Source of the DNA: Mantamonas sphyraenae
Taxonomy: Eukaryota > CRuMs > Mantamonadidae
Length of the DNA stretch: 64,000 nt
Direction: 5' to 3'
NCBI GenBank assembly: GCA_026936335.1
Contig: JAPMXV010000060.1
Span: 124,001-188,000 of the forward strand
Shown: piece after piece, positions 1 to 8,028 of the stretch
How the letters are laid out: every line of letters begins with the position of its first letter
How positions within the stretch are numbered: position 1 is the stretch's first letter
Translations under genes and position numbers: made by a program
Notes under the pieces: model-generated
Told to the model about the DNA's origin: nothing
What the model saw: the letters and a program-made list of their open reading frames with translations, nothing else
The model's database searches: none

Positions 1-2
1 CG

Positions 3-1151
3 GGTGGCAGTGCGTTGAACACGCGTGTGTGGACACAGATGCAACGCGGGCAGTTTGGCAGCGCACATGCCCCCGGCCCGGCAGTGCCCTCGTTGCTGCT
101 CTCCATGCGTCACGACGGCGTGCTCAGCATGGCCTTTGTGCGCAAACTGTGGCAATTGGTGAGCAAGCTGGTGTCGCATCTGGCCATGACACTGTTCCTG
201 GTGCCTGTAGGCGGCACAACTCAGGGCATTATGGAAGCCATGCGCTATGCCCTCGTGGGCACTGTGGTCGGGTATGTGGTGGGCCATGTCATCCAATCGC
301 ACCTTCCGCAAGTGCTCCAGACTCAATTGGGGGACAGCAACAGCAGTGTGTTGTGGACACTGGTGGGCACCTTTGCCATGCTGGGCTGGCAGTTTGGCAT
401 CCGTGCTGGCATTGCACGTGCCTCGGAATACGCCGGTCAGTTGGGTGCCTGGATTTGGGGCGGCACAGGCTTGCAAGACACCGTGTCTGCCCTCATGGGC
501 CACCTGGCAACTCTGTTTGCCGGGGGAGAGGCTGCGGATGCCGTGTGGGTACCGCAAACACATTCGTCGCAAGGAGGACAGGCGGCAGCAGGAGAGGAGA
601 AGGACAGGATGGCAGTGGGTGACAAGGCCATGGTGGCGTCGCTCAACAAACTGGCCGGTTGGAGTGCCGGCTTGGTGGAACAGCTTGTACAATTGCCTGC
701 ACTGGCTGCGGGTTTGGGCATGGATGCGCTGGTGGACCAGCTGCCACGATTGCTGGAATTGGGCAGGTTTGTGCAGGAGTATGTGGAGGTGTGGCAAGAC
801 AAGATCAGCACCGGAGTAATGAGCATGCCCGAACAGCTGGTGGACATTGCTGGGCAATTGCAAGACGCATTGCCCATTGTCTCCTCCCTCATCGACAACT
901 TTTCGTGGGAGGACATGGACGAAGGTGAGACTGTGTTGGGGGCTGTCAGCAGACAGGTGGCTCAGGTGCTTCGGGCCTCGTGGGGAGGCTGGAGTCAGCC
1001 CCTCCTCAGCGCACTCGGTGTCTTTGTCGCCACCCTCTGGTTCATGGCCAGCAGCACACAGGACAGACTCGCCACGTGGCGGGGCACAAGCAAGCTCGTA
1101 TTGCTCAGTCGCGTGGAGAAGCGAGACACAATGATGTTGGCAAAATTGTGA
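3..1151 (+). CDS. Unknown protein with hydrophobic segments, C-terminal part (5' partial)
   Basis: The reading frame is already open at the left edge of the window, and the first codons hold no convincing ATG, so this is the 3' part of a longer gene that ends at a TGA at 1149-1151. About 380 residues are visible. Two or three hydrophobic stretches (roughly bases 170-300 and 350-430, and again near 1005-1050) look like membrane segments or buried amphipathic helices. Between them is a Gly/Ala/Leu-rich helical region with short acidic patches. The tail is basic. I do not recognise a family. It could be a membrane-associated organellar protein, but nothing in the sequence proves this. It converges with the SNRNP27 gene, with about 100 bp between stop codons. 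Confidence 0.6.
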   Translation, partial: GGSALNTRVWTQMQRGQFGSAHAPGPAVPSLLLSMRHDGVLSMAFVRKLWQLVSKLVSHLAMTLFLVPVGGTTQGIMEAMRYALVGTVVGYVVGHVIQSHLPQVLQTQLGDSNSSVLWTLVGTFAMLGWQFGIRAGIARASEYAGQLGAWIWGGTGLQDTVSALMGHLATLFAGGEAADAVWVPQTHSSQGGQAAAGEEKDRMAVGDKAMVASLNKLAGWSAGLVEQLVQLPALAAGLGMDALVDQLPRLLELGRFVQEYVEVWQDKISTGVMSMPEQLVDIAGQLQDALPIVSSLIDNFSWEDMDEGETVLGAVSRQVAQVLRASWGGWSQPLLSALGVFVATLWFMASSTQDRLATWRGTSKLVLLSRVEKRDTMMLAKL

Positions 1152-1252
1152 ATGAATGAATTGAACTGCACCCTTGTCTCCCGTGGAAAACAATACACCT
1201 CTGGAGCAGCTGCAGAAGTGTATTTGTGTGTGTGTGTGCGCATCTGCCGGGC

Positions 1253-2191
1253 TCAGATCTCTCCACCGTCCAGTGGTCGGTTGAATCCACCCGGACGGTT
1301 CATGTACTGGCGAATCTTGCGTTTGGACTTGACTTTGGCGCCACTAATGTCTGTGCCAGCTACGTGTTTGCCTCGTGTGGTCTCAAACCCCACAGGAAGG
1401 CCCATCTGGAACATCATCCGCTCCTCGTCAGTCATGGGTCGTGTGCTGCCGTCGGGGTTCTTGACCAGAATGGCATCTGCCTCTGCATCCATCTTCTCCT
1501 GTGCTTCTGCCTCTGCTGCAGCCCTTGCTGCTTCGTCTTCCTCACGCACCCGTCGCTTGCGTCGCTCCTCTTCTTCCCGCTCGTCTTCGTACCGGTACGC
1601 TCTCCTGCGTTCGTACTCTCGCTCATCATCCCGATAGCTGCTGCGGTCTCGTTTCCTGCTGTGATGCTCTCTATCTCTTCCTCCTCCTCCTCCTCCGTAT
1701 CCATCCTGCTCGTGCATGGCTCGTCCAAACTCGTCGACTTGCCGTCTTCCGTCTCGCCTTCCGCCTCCACGTTCTTCCCGTCCATACTCCCGGTAGTCGT
1801 CCCGACGGTATCCGTCGCGTCGATACTCATCGCGTCGATAGTCGTCGCGTCGATAGTCGTCGCGGTAGCCTCGGTCGTAGTCGTCGCGGTAGTCTCGCGG
1901 CCGTCGATCGTACTGCTCCCGGTAGTCTCGCTCATGCCGGCGTGGTGAGCCACGGCGCGGCGGAGAGGACCTCTGTGGATACGAAGAGGAAGACGAGGAT
2001 GAGGATGAGGATGAGGATTGTTGGGGAGGAGGAGGAGGAGGAGGAGCAGACTTGTCTGCTGCTGCCGAAGGGGTCGTGGTTTCCCCTTCTTCAGGCTGCT
2101 CTTGTGCAGACAAGGTGGTGGTGGTAGAAGACACCTGTGGTGTCTCCTCCGGTGGAGGGGGAGGAGGGGGTGGGAGGTCTGTTTGGGACAT
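1253..2191 (-). CDS. SNRNP27: U4/U6.U5 tri-snRNP 27-kDa protein (SNRNP27)
   Basis: A 312-residue single-exon protein. The last 55 or so residues carry the hallmark of the SNRNP27 family: a short MMFQMGLP-type helix, then FETTRGKHVAGTDISG, then KRKIRQYMNRPGGFNRPLD just before the C-terminus. The rest is low complexity: Pro runs at the N-terminus, a long Ser run, and then repeated Arg/Asp/Tyr units (RRDDY, RRDEY, RRDGY) that replace the RS/RE domain of the animal protein. A charged Glu/Arg helix links these to the conserved end. The family belongs to the tri-snRNP and acts near the 5' splice site during spliceosome activation. The ATG at 2191 is the first in frame, and the sirtuin-like gene diverges from it 170 bp away. 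The C-terminal signature makes the call strong. Confidence 0.9.
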   Translation of the reverse strand: MSQTDLPPPPPPPPEETPQVSSTTTTLSAQEQPEEGETTTPSAAADKSAPPPPPPPQQSSSSSSSSSSSSYPQRSSPPRRGSPRRHERDYREQYDRRPRDYRDDYDRGYRDDYRRDDYRRDEYRRDGYRRDDYREYGREERGGGRRDGRRQVDEFGRAMHEQDGYGGGGGGRDREHHSRKRDRSSYRDDEREYERRRAYRYEDEREEEERRKRRVREEDEAARAAAEAEAQEKMDAEADAILVKNPDGSTRPMTDEERMMFQMGLPVGFETTRGKHVAGTDISGAKVKSKRKIRQYMNRPGGFNRPLDGGEI

Positions 2192-2361
2192 TGTGTGGTG
2201 GTTGCACTGGGGCAGGCAACCCTGAACCCACCACCACTCTCTCTTGCTGTGCGTGCCATCCTCCGAGAGAGTTGCTCATCCCCGCCAAGTGGCAAGCAAG
2301 GCAAGTACAATACCCAAACCCAAACTGACACACGCACGCAAGTCAAGCACAGAGGCACAGC

Positions 2362-3789
2362 ATGTCCTCGGCCTCCAAGCTGGATCAGTGGTACGAAGGG
2401 GCTCAGGACTGGCTCAGGGACAGCCAGGTGTGCCTGGTGCTGCTGGGTCGTGGTGTGGGACGGAGTGAGGATCAAATGACCAGCTGGACACCGGAGCGAC
2501 TGGAGAGTGACAAGCGAGCACGTGCGCTGCGCGTTACCCACCGGCAAGTGTGGGACGCCGGCAGCGCCACAGGGAATCCAGAGGTGTTTTATGGCTTCTG
2601 GGGTGCCAGCGTCAATCAGAGTGCACACAAACGTTCGGAATCCGGGTCACAGAACAGCATGAGCACGTGGGAGGCGGTGGGCACTTTGCTCGAACGTTTT
2701 CAGGAACGCAGCCAACGGCACACACAGGAGGGCGGGGGCAAACACCCTCTGGAACAAGCTGGTGTGCGCGTGGCACCAGGAGGAAACAGAGACACACCCA
2801 GAGTGACCAATTGGTCATGCAGTGCCGATGAGAGCCAGGAGGACAAGGAGGACGAGGAATCGCTCACCTTGCAGGATTGCTTCGTGGTCACCAGCCTGCT
2901 GGACACAACGCCATTGACGCCGTACGGAGTCACAGACAAGCGGGTGTACCGTTTGGACGGCAATCAAAGGGAATGGGTGTGCAGCATGCAGTGCAGCGAC
3001 AATGTGTACAGGCTGGCAAGCGGCTACCGTTTCCATGTGGACAACGAGACCTTCTTTGCACCCAAGAGCGGCCCTCAGAAGCCCACCGGCGCAGTGGGTG
3101 AAGACAGGGATGATGCCATGGAGGATGTGGAGGGAAAGGAAGGGGAGGAGCAAGCGGTGGAGGAGACTCCCAATCACACGCCCCCAGGGTACCACCCTGT
3201 GCTGCGACCACACGGAGACATGGAGGAAACCACACGGGGAGGAGACACCATGTCACAGGACGAAGGCGAGGAGGAGGAGGACGCGGAGGGGGAGGATGAA
3301 ACGCCTGTGCGGAGGAACCTGAACGCGTCGTTCGACGCCAGCCAGATGGAGGTGGCCATCGACGTGGACACAAGAGGTAGGCCTGATGCGATCGAAGAAG
3401 AAGAGGAGGATGGGGACACAGAGAAGCGCAACTGGCCAATGTGTCCGGCGTGTGGAGAGCTGCTGCTGCCCAACGTTCGGCTGGAGGGTCACGCGGGGAT
3501 GCAGGAGGACGTGGATGGGTGGAAGGCGTTTGTACAGTGGCAAGTAGAGGTGTTGGGATGGGCAGTGCAGCAGCGCGAGGCCGGGGTGCAGGTGAGCATT
3601 GTGGAGGTGGGTGCGCTGGACGACGAACACCACCTTCGCGTCATCAGCGAAACCGTGCTGATGGAGGCACCCAACAGCAGACTCATACGGATCACAGAGG
3701 AGAGCCCGGCCAATGGCAACCTGGGTCAACGCACAATGAGTCTCAAGACGACGGGATATGCGAAATCTCTGGCGAGGCTGCTGCAATGA
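2362..3789 (+). CDS. Degenerate sirtuin-like (SIR2-fold) protein with acidic insertion
   Basis: A 475-residue single-exon protein. Its segments line up in order with the small SIR2-like NAD-dependent deacetylase family: a start like VCLVLLGRGVG (residues 24-33, the NAD-binding GAG loop), NPEVFYGFWG (about 73-82), FVVTSLLD (174-181, normally TSNVDGH), RLDG (about 197-200, normally ECHG with the catalytic His), WPMCPACGELLLPNV (about 358-372, half of the zinc ribbon), VEVGALDDEHHLRVISE and LIRITEE near the end. Cysteines near residues 207-211 and in CPACG could still bind zinc. The GAG loop, the TQN/TSN motif and the catalytic His (Asp199 here) are all altered, and an insertion of about 120 residues, rich in Glu/Asp, separates the two zinc halves. 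I infer a SIR2-fold pseudo-enzyme. The fold assignment is moderate, because identity outside these motifs is low. Confidence 0.55.
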   Translation: MSSASKLDQWYEGAQDWLRDSQVCLVLLGRGVGRSEDQMTSWTPERLESDKRARALRVTHRQVWDAGSATGNPEVFYGFWGASVNQSAHKRSESGSQNSMSTWEAVGTLLERFQERSQRHTQEGGGKHPLEQAGVRVAPGGNRDTPRVTNWSCSADESQEDKEDEESLTLQDCFVVTSLLDTTPLTPYGVTDKRVYRLDGNQREWVCSMQCSDNVYRLASGYRFHVDNETFFAPKSGPQKPTGAVGEDRDDAMEDVEGKEGEEQAVEETPNHTPPGYHPVLRPHGDMEETTRGGDTMSQDEGEEEEDAEGEDETPVRRNLNASFDASQMEVAIDVDTRGRPDAIEEEEEDGDTEKRNWPMCPACGELLLPNVRLEGHAGMQEDVDGWKAFVQWQVEVLGWAVQQREAGVQVSIVEVGALDDEHHLRVISETVLMEAPNSRLIRITEESPANGNLGQRTMSLKTTGYAKSLARLLQ

Positions 3790-3812
3790 AGCTCCATTCT
3801 TGTCCCAGCGCA

Positions 3813-6800
3813 TCATCCAAACACACGGACAAGGTTGTCAGCCGAAGCTGTGGCCAAAGCGCGATTTCCGAGGTCGTCGTCGAGAGCGGCCCATTGGCAG
3901 GCTGTGATGGGGCTTGTGTTGTCGCGAACCACGGCAGCTTTGCGTCCCGTGCGCACGTTCCAAATGTACACACCGTGCGCCTGGTCTGCATCATAGTCGC
4001 TGCTGCTGGCACTGTACACGTAGGTGCCCCCGGGGGAGAAAGCGGCCTTGGTGTGCCGCGACGTAAAGTATCCCGGGGAGCCAAACGTGGCAACCGGTCG
4101 GTTTGCATCGCCGCGGATGTCGAGCAGCTGGATGTCGCTCCAGTTGGCACTGGTGGCAAGGATGTAATGGTTGTCCAGCGGATGGATGCACACGCTTGTG
4201 ATGCGTGCATTCTTGGCGTCCTTGAGCTGCATGGTTTGCACCTGTTGCATGGTACGTGTTTTGTACAGGCGCACACAGCCCTTGGTCTGCGAGGCAGCCA
4301 GCAGGGAGCCGTGGGCGTCCAGGGCAAAGTCGGTAAACGGGGCGTTGGAGTTGATGCTGTGTGCGAATCCGTCACCCACCTGGACATCCCACAGCTTCAA
4401 CGAGTAGTCGGAGCTGCATGTGAGCAGTTTGCTGGCATCTGAAGGCAGCCATGCCACACGATGGATGGCATGTGTGTGTGCCTTGCGCAGTGTCATGCGC
4501 GCTTCGCTCTGTGTCCAATCCCACAGTCGCACGCTCTTGTCCATTCCCGTAGACACCAGCAGGTTGGGCTGTGCCGGGTTGAATGCTACAGACGTCACTG
4601 TCTTTGTGTGTCCCGTCAGGGTGCAAACTCGCTGGCCCGCCTGCAGGTCGTACACCTGCACTCGCTTGTCTTCGCCGGACGATGCCAGCACGTAGCTGCG
4701 ATCGTCATACAGCTCTGTGTGCACACACACTGTGCGCGGTGTCTTTGTATGACCACTGAACGTGCGATGCAGCTCGAAGCCACATGCTTCGTCCTCCTCC
4801 GGCACAGGCAGGGCCTCCTTTGCCGCCTGCTTGGATTTGTTTGCCGACCGCGCTGATGTCGTTGATTCGGCGTCCGATTCACCTCCAAACAGCAGTGCCT
4901 TGGGCGATGCGCCTATGCCTGCCTGTGCATGCGCTCCTCGACCCTGCTGCATGCTTGCTGTCGATCCGGGTGTCGATCCGGGCGTGTCCCACCGCTTCTT
5001 GGTGCGCTTCGTCTTGCCCTTGCCCTTGCTGCGATTGCTCTTTACCGATTCTTGGTCATCATGGTCGTCCCCTTCATCTGTATGCATGTCTGAAGTGGTG
5101 GTGGAAGTGGTGTTGGTACGTGTGCCGGATTGTGCTTCCCTGTCCTTCTCATCGCCCTGGTTGACCACACTTGCCGCTGGTGGAGGGGTCGATGGCAGCA
5201 CAAGCTGGGTGGGTTTGTGTTGCAAGCGGAAGCTGCCGTCTTTTGTGCGTTTGGGATACTCTGCCTGGTGCATGGCGCGTGTGGGCGTGTGTGCACTGTG
5301 CGAGTTGTTTGCTGCCACGCTGCCCGGCCGTTCGGGGTCGTTGGAAGCCAAGTCGGTGTCTGCCAAGTCGCGCAGCTGTGCTTCCAGCCGTTGGTAACGC
5401 CTGTGGAAGCGCACGAGGTCATCCACAGCCACGACGTCGCCGTCATCGCCTAAAAAGTATGCCTCCAGAATGTAGGCAAAGAGTGGGTAGGGTGAACGCA
5501 CCACCTTGCGCTTGTTCAACACACTGGCACTGCCTCCGGCTCCTCCCGAGCTGCGCACCATCTCCTTGCGCACGCGTTCGCCCGATTGCCAGAAGCGTGC
5601 CAGCTCCCGTCGCCAGCTCCAGTTGGCATACACGTTGCCACTGGCACTTCCGCCGCCATTCTGGGTGCTGTTGCTTCCTCCTCCGCTGGCCATGATGTCG
5701 GGTTGTTCCACGAGTGCCATGAGGTTGTTCTGATCCTGGGCAAACCACGCGCGGCGCTGAGGATCCTTCTCCAGCAGTTGGTAGCGTCCGATGACACCCA
5801 GCAGCAGCTCCTGAGCCATTTGTGTGCGTCCTTGTTCGATCAGGTGCAGCAATAGGTACTTGTTGAGCACGTACAGCAGATCGTCAAAGGCGCGTTGGAG
5901 GATGAGGTTGCTGGGTGCCTCCTGGCTGACTGTCTGTTGCACAAACTCAATGGCCGCTTCAAACTCGTGCCTGGCCAGCATGCGTCGCAGGGTACGTTCG
6001 TTGCGTCGATGACCACTGCCTCCCTGTGCCTCCCTCTCCAGGGCCTCCACCGTGTCTTTGTAGCCCATGCGCGTGCAGTAGTGGTGCATGGCAGCCACAG
6101 CCACACGATGCACCTCGTCACTGCTCGTCCCTTTGCTGGCAGCCCCGTGGCCACTGGTGTCACTGGTGCTGCTGCCCGATTCGCCCTCCGCGTCGCCCTC
6201 CTCGTCTTCGCCGTCACGAGGCAAAGGGGTGTTTACAGTCTGGCTCATTTGGGCCACTGCGGTCTGTAGGGCGTGGTAGCGTCCGATGGAACGCTCCCTC
6301 TCTGCGAGGCCGTTGTTGGCAAGGCGCATCTTCATGTCTTGGTTGCTCTGACGCAGCAGGAGCACCTCTGCGTTGCTGCGTGTGGCCTCCTGTTGCATGT
6401 GTTTGACACGATTGCGCAACTCCCGGTTGTCGCTGCTCAATTGTTCCACACGCTTGTCCAGCTTGACAATGGTCTCCAGCAACGAGTACTTGTCATCCAC
6501 GGGTGTGGTGCTGCTGCTGATCCTACTTGCTGCGGTCATCATGCTGGTGTTGACATTGTTCGTCGTCGTCGTTGTTGTTGTGGTCGTCCCCGTGTGTGCC
6601 AACAGGCCCTCCTGTGGCACGCCTGTGTCTGCGCTGGCATCAAACTCGGTGCTGATGCGTTTCTCAATCTCGTCCTGCAACAAACGCCGCGCAGACACTT
6701 CTGAAGCCGCCTTTTCGGGCCGGCTCCAGCCACGTCGCTTGCGAGAGGCCACGCTCTTCAGTTGGCGCCGTTTCACGTGTTCGGCCAGATAGGAGCTGGT

Positions 6801-7313
6801 GTGTGAGACGGCGCTTCGTGCGTCATCCAGTGTCACCCCACTGTGCAGCGTGCCATGCCGCTGCGATGACACCCCACTGATCGAAGACACATCACTGGTG
6901 CCTCCTGTGCTGGATGCGGTGCCTGGACGGCGCATCACACGTCCTGCGCTGCTGCCGGGCCGTTCGTGAGCGTTGGCGTGGTTGATGCGCGGCAACGCCG
7001 CCTTGGTCAGCAACGAACGGCTGCTGTGCACGCTTCGCTTGTCGTCGTCGGAAACCAGGGACAGCAGATCTTCAGCAACATCTGGCGTGTCGTCCCACTG
7101 TTGCCTGCGCACCAACGGCCCCACACTGCCGTGCACGACGCGTTTCGCTTCCTGCCGTCCGGCGCGCCGGTCAGGATACTGCGCCTGCACCGCCCTGGAC
7201 GTGTGGTGCACCCGTGGCTGCTGCTGCTGCTGCTGCTGGCCACGGCTCGACGTGCCCGCACTTGCGTTGGACCCGCGTCGTTGGATGACCACCGGTGGTT
7301 TGCGGTGATGCAT
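3813..7313 (-). CDS. LisH/coiled-coil/WD40 protein, WDR91-like
   Basis: A 1,166-residue single-exon protein. Order of parts: basic, disordered N-terminus; coiled coil at about 270-350; LisH/CTLH-like helices at about 399-470 (AAMHHYCTRMGYKDTVEAL); a helical region at about 480-575 with DPQRRAWFAQDQNNLMAL, which resembles the region after LisH in WDR91; a long charged linker; and seven WD40 blades from about 841 to the end (ending ASADNLVRVFG). One blade has GYFTSRHTKAAFSPGGTYVYS. WDR91 works with WDR81 on endosomes to limit PI3-kinase activity during early-to-late endosome conversion. Assignment to WDR91 rather than another LisH-WD40 protein is inference. The ATG at 7313 (MHHRKPP) is the first in frame after an upstream non-ATG extension. 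It lies 47 bp from the divergent NOP10 start, and its stop is only 23 bp from the sirtuin-like gene's stop. Confidence 0.65.
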   Translation of the reverse strand: MHHRKPPVVIQRRGSNASAGTSSRGQQQQQQQPRVHHTSRAVQAQYPDRRAGRQEAKRVVHGSVGPLVRRQQWDDTPDVAEDLLSLVSDDDKRSVHSSRSLLTKAALPRINHANAHERPGSSAGRVMRRPGTASSTGGTSDVSSISGVSSQRHGTLHSGVTLDDARSAVSHTSSYLAEHVKRRQLKSVASRKRRGWSRPEKAASEVSARRLLQDEIEKRISTEFDASADTGVPQEGLLAHTGTTTTTTTTTNNVNTSMMTAASRISSSTTPVDDKYSLLETIVKLDKRVEQLSSDNRELRNRVKHMQQEATRSNAEVLLLRQSNQDMKMRLANNGLAERERSIGRYHALQTAVAQMSQTVNTPLPRDGEDEEGDAEGESGSSTSDTSGHGAASKGTSSDEVHRVAVAAMHHYCTRMGYKDTVEALEREAQGGSGHRRNERTLRRMLARHEFEAAIEFVQQTVSQEAPSNLILQRAFDDLLYVLNKYLLLHLIEQGRTQMAQELLLGVIGRYQLLEKDPQRRAWFAQDQNNLMALVEQPDIMASGGGSNSTQNGGGSASGNVYANWSWRRELARFWQSGERVRKEMVRSSGGAGGSASVLNKRKVVRSPYPLFAYILEAYFLGDDGDVVAVDDLVRFHRRYQRLEAQLRDLADTDLASNDPERPGSVAANNSHSAHTPTRAMHQAEYPKRTKDGSFRLQHKPTQLVLPSTPPPAASVVNQGDEKDREAQSGTRTNTTSTTTSDMHTDEGDDHDDQESVKSNRSKGKGKTKRTKKRWDTPGSTPGSTASMQQGRGAHAQAGIGASPKALLFGGESDAESTTSARSANKSKQAAKEALPVPEEDEACGFELHRTFSGHTKTPRTVCVHTELYDDRSYVLASSGEDKRVQVYDLQAGQRVCTLTGHTKTVTSVAFNPAQPNLLVSTGMDKSVRLWDWTQSEARMTLRKAHTHAIHRVAWLPSDASKLLTCSSDYSLKLWDVQVGDGFAHSINSNAPFTDFALDAHGSLLAASQTKGCVRLYKTRTMQQVQTMQLKDAKNARITSVCIHPLDNHYILATSANWSDIQLLDIRGDANRPVATFGSPGYFTSRHTKAAFSPGGTYVYSASSSDYDADQAHGVYIWNVRTGRKAAVVRDNTSPITACQWAALDDDLGNRALATASADNLVRVFG

Positions 7314-7360
7314 CGCTCTGCGTTTGCGTCGGCCAGTGCACCTCAAACCCCACTTTCAAG
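7314..7360. promoter_or_regulatory. 47-bp divergent promoter region between the WDR91-like gene and NOP10
   Basis: Only 47 bp separate the two divergent start codons, so both 5' UTRs and the shared promoter must fit here or reach into the coding regions. No TATA box is visible. The extent is set by the two ATGs, not by a recognised motif. Confidence 0.4.
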
Positions 7361-7784
7361 ATGCATCTTCGATACTGCGAGGCCTGCGAAAAGTACACCA
7401 TCAAGGTGAGTGATGAGCGAGTGTATAGAGTGTCTTTCTGTGTGTGTGTGTTGTCTCTTGCTGGCCATGAGGAATGCCTGGACGAGGGACGGTGGCACCG
7501 GCAAAGGCAGAGGGTGTGAACTGCATGCCTGCTTGCACCGCCCGCTTTCCGGGCACACACGACTCGTTGGCGATGGCACAGGGCACACATGGGTGGCAGA
7601 CAGGAAGACGCAGAGCATCTGACACATGGGGTCACGTGAGTAGAAGGTGTGCAGCTGCGACGAGGCAACAAGGAGCGCACATCCCGCCCGCTTCAGCCCG
7701 GACGACCAGTATTCGCGTGAGCGCATCACCATCAAGAAGCGTTTTGGCATCCTGCCCACGCAGCAGGAGGAACTGAAGCTTTGA
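7361..7784 (+). CDS. NOP10: H/ACA snoRNP protein NOP10 (two exons)
   Basis: Exons 7361-7405 and 7644-7784 give a 61-residue protein, matching the usual 60-65 residues of NOP10. Exon 1 encodes [15 protein letters not shown] and ends at AAG followed by GTGAGT. Exon 2 starts after TAG with [19 protein letters not shown] and ends with [15 protein letters not shown] and four more residues. The [23 protein letters not shown] core is diagnostic. Unlike the human protein, both CxxC pairs (CEAC and CSC) are partly kept, as in archaeal Nop10. NOP10 binds dyskerin/Cbf5 in H/ACA RNPs that make pseudouridine and mature rRNA. The 238-bp intron has a CTGAC branch-point-like motif with its A 21 bases before the acceptor. 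Each exon is too short to stand out as an ORF. Confidence 0.93.
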
Positions 7785-8028
7785 AAGAGGTGCGACACCT
7801 CGTTGATGTACAGCTGGGCTGTGTGGCCCGTGAAAATGAAAATCATTCATCTGGGAAAAATTGAATACCGTCCCGTCCCGTCCATGACCCACCACCCACA
7901 CACAAGCACACAGTTTTGGAAGGGCCACGGTGTTGAGAGTGGCGTTCAAAGTGGAAATCCGAGTCTGGAATGTTGGAGGGGAGGTGGGTGGCCCGACAGC
8001 GCGCTGAACGCCACATCACAAGCAGCAG

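Noticed and set aside
1226-1948. A 240-codon plus-strand frame rich in Val/Ser/Ile that could pass for a membrane protein
   Set aside because: It is antisense to the Arg/Asp repeat region of SNRNP27, which has a diagnostic C-terminus on the minus strand.
7406-7643. A box C/D snoRNA inside the NOP10 intron (GTGATGA at 7410 and CTGA at 7619)
   Set aside because: The C-box match lies 4 bases from the 5' splice site, the boxes are over 200 bases apart, and no terminal stem pairs the flanks. CTGA is part of the CTGAC branch-point motif seen in other introns.
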